Of a DNA stretch of 64,000 nt, positions 60,071 to 64,000 are shown piece after piece. Origin of the DNA: Zarea fungicola (taxonomy: Eukaryota; Ascomycota; Sordariomycetes; Hypocreales; Cordycipitaceae). The stretch covers positions 248,001 through 312,000 of the forward strand of contig FWCC01000075.1 in assembly GCA_900169235.1 (NCBI GenBank), written 5' to 3'. The position numbers were made by a program, and so were the translations under genes. Numbering within the stretch: position 1 is the first letter of the stretch; every line of letters starts with the position of its first letter. The notes beneath the pieces were generated by a model. It had not been told where the DNA came from. It saw nothing but the letters and a program-made list of their open reading frames with translations, and did no database searches.

Positions 60071-61585
60071 ATGCGTGTAATTCAAGCCTGTTCTGCAGCT
60101 TTTGCTGTCGCTGCTGGTGTCCGGGCCACAGAACTACCAGATCTCCCGGCCTTTTTGAAGGCAACATCCAATGATGTCTTCCCGTCTCTCAAGGACATTT
60201 CCGTGGCCATCTACCATGACCCAGAGGTAGGCCTAGATGAGCGCCATGCCCATGACAGAGTTGTCCGCTATTTCCTTGGTCTCGGTGATTGGGAAGTTGT
60301 GCCGTCCGCCTATGGTATGCCTACGGCCTTTGAGATGACCTTTGAACACAACCCGCCAGACAACAAGGAGCCGCTTAAGACCATCGGCTTTCTCGCCGAG
60401 TATGACGCCCTCGCTGGCATTGGCCACGCTTGCGGTCATAACCACATTGTGCTTCACGGCATCACGGCTGCCACCCTCGCCAGCCAGGCTCTTAAGAAGT
60501 TTGACATTCCCGGTCGCATCAAGGTCGTCGGCACACCTGATGAGAAGAATGCTGCCGGAAAGCACACCCTGAACCAGCGCTCTGCATTCAACAGCTCCGA
60601 CATCTGGCTTATGGCCCACCCGACCAACAAGAGCGCCTTCCAGCCTATGAATGCACGCCTCAACCTCATCGCCAAGTTCCTCGGTGCCACCCACAGTGAG
60701 GCGGTCAGGAAGGCGTACCAGGCTATGGCCGTCGTCACCCACTTGGGGGTCCTGCCTGGAACCGCCTCGTCCCTAGCAGCTATTGAGAATGTTGGTGTTT
60801 ATGCAACCAACGTCGTTCAGTCCTTTATTAGCCTTGGAATTACTGGAATGAGTCTAAGCGCGGTTAACTCTGTTGTTTCTTCTATTCTTGATAGCACCTA
60901 TCCCGGTGTTAGCTATGTGAGCTTTGAGGACCAGAATGGTGTTGCTCTCAACATCACAGGCCCTGGCGGCCACGGCTCGGAATCCACCCGTGGATGCTTG
61001 ACGCTGGCGATTGAGGTGTTCCGTGCAACCTCTACAAGCAGCGTCGTTTCATTCTACCTGCCTGGTAATACCACCACAGCCGAGCTGGACGTCACGCTCG
61101 ACCTGCGAAGCCGTTACACCGTCGACCTACCCGCTGTGGCCCAGGTGGTGACTGACGCAATTTCGAATCTCACTAGCGACGTCTCCCACGACGTCAAGTA
61201 CCCTGCCCTCGAGGTTGTGCCCTACCTCCCCGAGATCTTCATGTCCCTTATGGCCACCGCTGATTATGGTCTGACGGACTGGGTCAACTCCACCTTTGCG
61301 CCAGCGTCGTCTGATGCCTCTTGGCTACAGAACCCAGACGTTGATCCTACTACGTACACGCTTAATAGTGTTGATCGCGTCGTCCTGCATGCGAACTACA
61401 ACATCTGCGCTAAGGGCGCTCTCTGTGCCTTCAACCACGAGCCGAACTTTGCCATTGTCGCCGGCGCAGATTTTAGCTACACTCAAACGGAGATTGTTGC
61501 CCGTGGTCAGGCCCAGATGGCCGTCGAACTCCTTCTCAATGCCGATATGTACAGCAACGCGACTGCGATTATCAAGCGTTACTAA
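60071..61585 (+). CDS. secreted M20-family amidohydrolase-like protein, altered metal site
   Basis: This is an intronless gene for 504 residues. The ATG at 60071 (context aaccATGc) starts a signal peptide (MRVIQACSAAFAVAAGVRA); the frame is open upstream to 59918, but those residues would bury the signal. The M20D-type start is clear: FLAEYDALAGIGHACGHNH, with the Cys/His ligand motif, then GTPDEKNAAGK where the usual Glu-Glu pair reads Glu-Lys, and LMAHP with the His ligand. A lid-like GGHGSESTRG segment comes only after about 100 extra residues. The C-terminal region ends AGADFSYTQTEI, lacking the usual final His ligand. It may be a pseudoenzyme or a diverged hydrolase. It is intact, with many N-glycosylation sequons. 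Confidence 0.85.
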   Translation: MRVIQACSAAFAVAAGVRATELPDLPAFLKATSNDVFPSLKDISVAIYHDPEVGLDERHAHDRVVRYFLGLGDWEVVPSAYGMPTAFEMTFEHNPPDNKEPLKTIGFLAEYDALAGIGHACGHNHIVLHGITAATLASQALKKFDIPGRIKVVGTPDEKNAAGKHTLNQRSAFNSSDIWLMAHPTNKSAFQPMNARLNLIAKFLGATHSEAVRKAYQAMAVVTHLGVLPGTASSLAAIENVGVYATNVVQSFISLGITGMSLSAVNSVVSSILDSTYPGVSYVSFEDQNGVALNITGPGGHGSESTRGCLTLAIEVFRATSTSSVVSFYLPGNTTTAELDVTLDLRSRYTVDLPAVAQVVTDAISNLTSDVSHDVKYPALEVVPYLPEIFMSLMATADYGLTDWVNSTFAPASSDASWLQNPDVDPTTYTLNSVDRVVLHANYNICAKGALCAFNHEPNFAIVAGADFSYTQTEIVARGQAQMAVELLLNADMYSNATAIIKRY

Positions 61586-61795
61586 TGAACTAAAAGAGCA
61601 CAAGGTGTATAGAATGTATGGTTAATGGTTAACGATTAACGGTTAATCAACGATGAAGCGAGAGCGCCGCACGCGCCTTACTTAGTTTCTTCGTTCATAA
61701 CAGCTTAGTTCTATTTTCTAAGACAATGTCTATTTTATATATGCTCAAGTGTGCTAATTTCCAGTCCAAATATCTGCTTCCACCATCGTCTTAAC
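61586..61795. other. short intergenic with TTAA-rich direct repeats
   Basis: GGTTAA/GATTAA units repeat at about 61619-61650, just after the M20-like gene. Nothing else is seen. Confidence 0.5.
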
Positions 61796-62890
61796 TCACT
61801 GGAAACCAATGAATCCATTCCCATTTGCGAAAGAGTTGTTTGAGGGAACAACCTCACTCGTATGCCTCATTATATGGGAGATCTTGGATCCAATTTCAAC
61901 AGCCAAGCTGTGTACTGCGTCGCTGCCATTCAGTATGCCGGGGTCAGTTGCCGCAGCAGTCAGTATCTTTGTCAAAGCATTTGATGAGTCGTCATCACTA
62001 TGCAAAACCTTGCGGTTGCGAATATTGTGATATAGGCCCAGTTGAGGATAATGTCGCAATTTAGTCGTACACATGGGATCATCGAGGCGTATTTCTGATC
62101 GCGACCCATCATAGCGTTGCCTTCTGCTTTCAAGACTGGTAATTGGCCCTTCTCATCAACGTGAGCTTCGCATTGGTTCAATAACAACAGCTCTATGTAG
62201 TCCAGAGCCTCGTTGTCCGAAAGGAAATACAGGCCTTGAGATTTCAGAAGTTTCTTGATACTTGTGCGTTCAGCAACATAACCAATATTCTCAATTGGAC
62301 AGGTGAGAAGCACAGCAACTGGAAGGCTCAATTCACGGCGGTAGACGCAGAAAGATTCGAGGAACGATCGCAGGAGCGTAGTTCGTTTGGTCGGCATGGT
62401 CCCAGTATTGCGTTAGGCCAGAACTCGTCATTATGAAGAAATCTAGCGACTCATTTTCCAGAGCATGATGTAGGTTCCAAGCCCCCTGAACTTTAGGAGC
62501 AATTGCTGAATACCAATCCTGATAGGACATGTCTACAAGGCGACTATCCTATAGTAACTCAGTATTCGTAATTATGTTGTCAAGTATCCTAAACTTACTC
62601 GTAAATACCATCGCAAGGTGTATTACACCTTGAATGGGACTGGTTGCAGAAGATATCGCTAGATCGACAGTTTTCGTATCTACAACATGTCCAGCAACAG
62701 CGACTGAGACTAAGGCCGTGGCCGTTATTGTCGCTCTGGGTCCATGAGAGAAAACTACGGATACGAGTCGTGCGTAATAGAAAGCCCTGAATATTGAATG
62801 CAACAGACAAGACGCCACCCTGACTAGTAAGACACACCCCACTTAGAGCTCACCATCCAACACTCACCATCCGCGGCGATCCGCGGCTAC
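61796..62890 (-). pseudogene. highly reducing polyketide synthase, C-terminal ketoreductase-ACP remnant (copy 2)
   Basis: Read on the minus strand from about 62890, the order is that of a PKS C-terminus. A degraded nucleotide-binding start (YYARLVSVVFSHGPRA) is followed by VVDTKTVDLAISSATSPIQGVI, WYSAIAPKVQGAWNLHHALE and DFFIMTSS (ketoreductase). Then come SFLESFCVYRR, CPIENIGYVAE and LLKSQGLYFLSDNEALDYIE (end of ketoreductase and linker), and finally SLAVEIGSKISHIM (start of the acyl carrier protein). Frames change at least three times and stops intervene. The carrier protein breaks off just before the expected GLDSL serine that carries phosphopantetheine. No ketosynthase or other upstream domain is present, so it cannot function. 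Confidence 0.8.
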
Positions 62891-63225
62891 TGCACAGCAT
62901 TGTTGTCGTTGAGAAGTTATCTTATCATCGTGGTTACGCATAGCCCATAACTCGATAAAGCTCTGGAAAAGTTGAGAAGGTCTGTCTAAATACTGGATGA
63001 AATAAATTTTCAGACTGCACTTGAAAAAGTAAAGCAGTCTAAAGAAAGAATACTAATCCAATTTGTAGATTATGAGATTACTTAATAACTATAGCTAATC
63101 TATGTTGAATGAATTGTCCATCGCAGGGGTGGGTGCAGGCACCGGTAGTCATGTTCAAAGAGTGAATGGTATATAATTACCATTGTTTTTTTTTTCTCCA
63201 TTGAAGCTGGTAAAATAGACTTGTA

Positions 63226-63276
63226 GAAGAAGAATGGAAGAAGAATGGAAGAAGAATGAAAGAAGAATGAAAGAAT
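63226..63276. repeat. 12-bp tandem repeat (AAGAAGAATGGA)n
   Basis: Four to five copies lie just downstream of the alpha/beta hydrolase stop codon, probably in its 3' region. Confidence 0.85.
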
Positions 63277-63289
63277 TAAACACAGAACA

Positions 63290-64000
63290 CTAGTATTGAT
63301 GTCCGCCCAGAGTCTGCTTTGCCCAGAATCCACCCAGTACAGAGTAGAAGTCTGTGGCTTTCTCATACCATGGGAAATGACCGCAGTTATCAAAAACATG
63401 TAGCTGGCTTGACTTAATACCTTTGTGCATAAGTCTTGCAACGTTTTCCGAACAAAACATATCATACTGCCCAGCAGTAATCAGAGTCGGGGCTTTAACT
63501 TTAGAGAGCTTTGCGGAATTAGGTGCTAGAATACCACTGGCCAAAGAGAGTGTATTCTGGTAATTAGCGTATGCGTCTGGAAGCCGGGGTTCGCTGGATA
63601 ACTCTTCTATAAGTCCTTTCCCATGCGCCGGGTCTGCGAAATAGAGAGGCAGGATTGCAATCAGACCAGATGCTAGCGCCGCATCTGTCATGGGGTAATT
63701 CGGATCCGAGATATTGAGGATGGCTGGTAGACTAGCGATTGCAGTCTGGTAACGGGGATCATCAGACCACTTGGTCAAGAATTGAGTAAATGTGGCTGAA
63801 TCATCGTAGTCCTCTAAACAGGCTTCCTGGAGGGTAAGGGATGCCACACGGTCTGGGTATTCCTCTGCGTAAAGAAGAGCTGCGCTTCCACCAGCGCTAT
63901 GGCCGGTAATATGCATCTTATCCAGGCCAAGAAACTGACGCAGTAGCTCAAATTCTTTGGCATTCTGGGTAACGGATATGTCTAGTGGATTGGCAGGTCT
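63290..64000 (-). CDS. alpha/beta hydrolase (prolyl-aminopeptidase-like), 5' part outside the window
   Basis: The stop is at 63290, and the frame is open to the window edge with coding-like sequence (RPANPLDISVTQNAKEF), so the gene continues beyond 64000. At least 236 residues are visible. The nucleophile elbow is GHSAGG (ITGHSAGGSAALL); the acid is likely the Asp in TAGQYDMF and the base the His in DNCGHFPWYE near the C-terminus. The pattern suits a serine hydrolase of the proline-iminopeptidase/epoxide-hydrolase-like group; the substrate is unknown. No defects are seen in the visible part. It sits beside the PKS remnant. Confidence 0.88.
   Translation of the reverse strand, partial: RPANPLDISVTQNAKEFELLRQFLGLDKMHITGHSAGGSAALLYAEEYPDRVASLTLQEACLEDYDDSATFTQFLTKWSDDPRYQTAIASLPAILNISDPNYPMTDAALASGLIAILPLYFADPAHGKGLIEELSSEPRLPDAYANYQNTLSLASGILAPNSAKLSKVKAPTLITAGQYDMFCSENVARLMHKGIKSSQLHVFDNCGHFPWYEKATDFYSVLGGFWAKQTLGGHQY

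Overview
The window is nuclear DNA of a filamentous ascomycete, most likely a Sordariomycete and probably Hypocreales. The evidence is short GT-AG introns of about 47-160 nt (one of 327 nt), fungal-type genes (Sch9 kinase, GH75 chitosanases, a GLEYA adhesin, mannitol-1-phosphate dehydrogenase, a Zn2Cys6 regulator) and single-gene promoters rather than operons. The species cannot be named from the sequence alone. All exon models were read by hand from splice signals and reading frame.

Region 1 (1-16 kb) is a gene-sparse surface/secretion block. About 4 kb without a supported gene is followed by a secreted beta-jelly-roll (polysaccharide-lyase-like) protein, a large tandem-repeat adhesin with a C-terminal GLEYA domain (interrupted by an assembly gap), a decayed sedolisin protease gene, and two tandem GH75 chitosanases, one soluble and one with a probable GPI/membrane tail.

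Region 2 (16-44 kb) is the conserved housekeeping part: a PflX-like radical SAM protein, an unknown coiled-coil protein, NECAP (clathrin adaptor accessory), coatomer beta' (SEC27), a GNAT acetyltransferase, the Sch9-type AGC kinase, glucose-6-phosphate isomerase, mannitol-1-phosphate 5-dehydrogenase and a secreted DUF4419 protein. The isomerase and mannitol dehydrogenase sit on either side of fructose-6-phosphate and are neighbours, separated by 4.4 kb of gene-free DNA.

Region 3 (44-64 kb) is an accessory island. It holds a UbiA-family membrane prenyltransferase/cyclase-like gene with two GC-AG introns, a tiny four-exon secreted cysteine-rich gene, a second secreted cysteine-rich protein, a six-exon Zn2Cys6 transcription factor, a broken family III CoA-transferase, an intact HpcH/HpaI aldolase, two fragments of polyketide synthase ketoreductase, a MITE-like element with TA target duplication, a secreted M20-like protein with altered metal ligands, and an alpha/beta hydrolase that runs off the end. 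This mixture looks like a specialised-metabolism or catabolic cluster that is partly decayed but retains several intact genes and a regulator.
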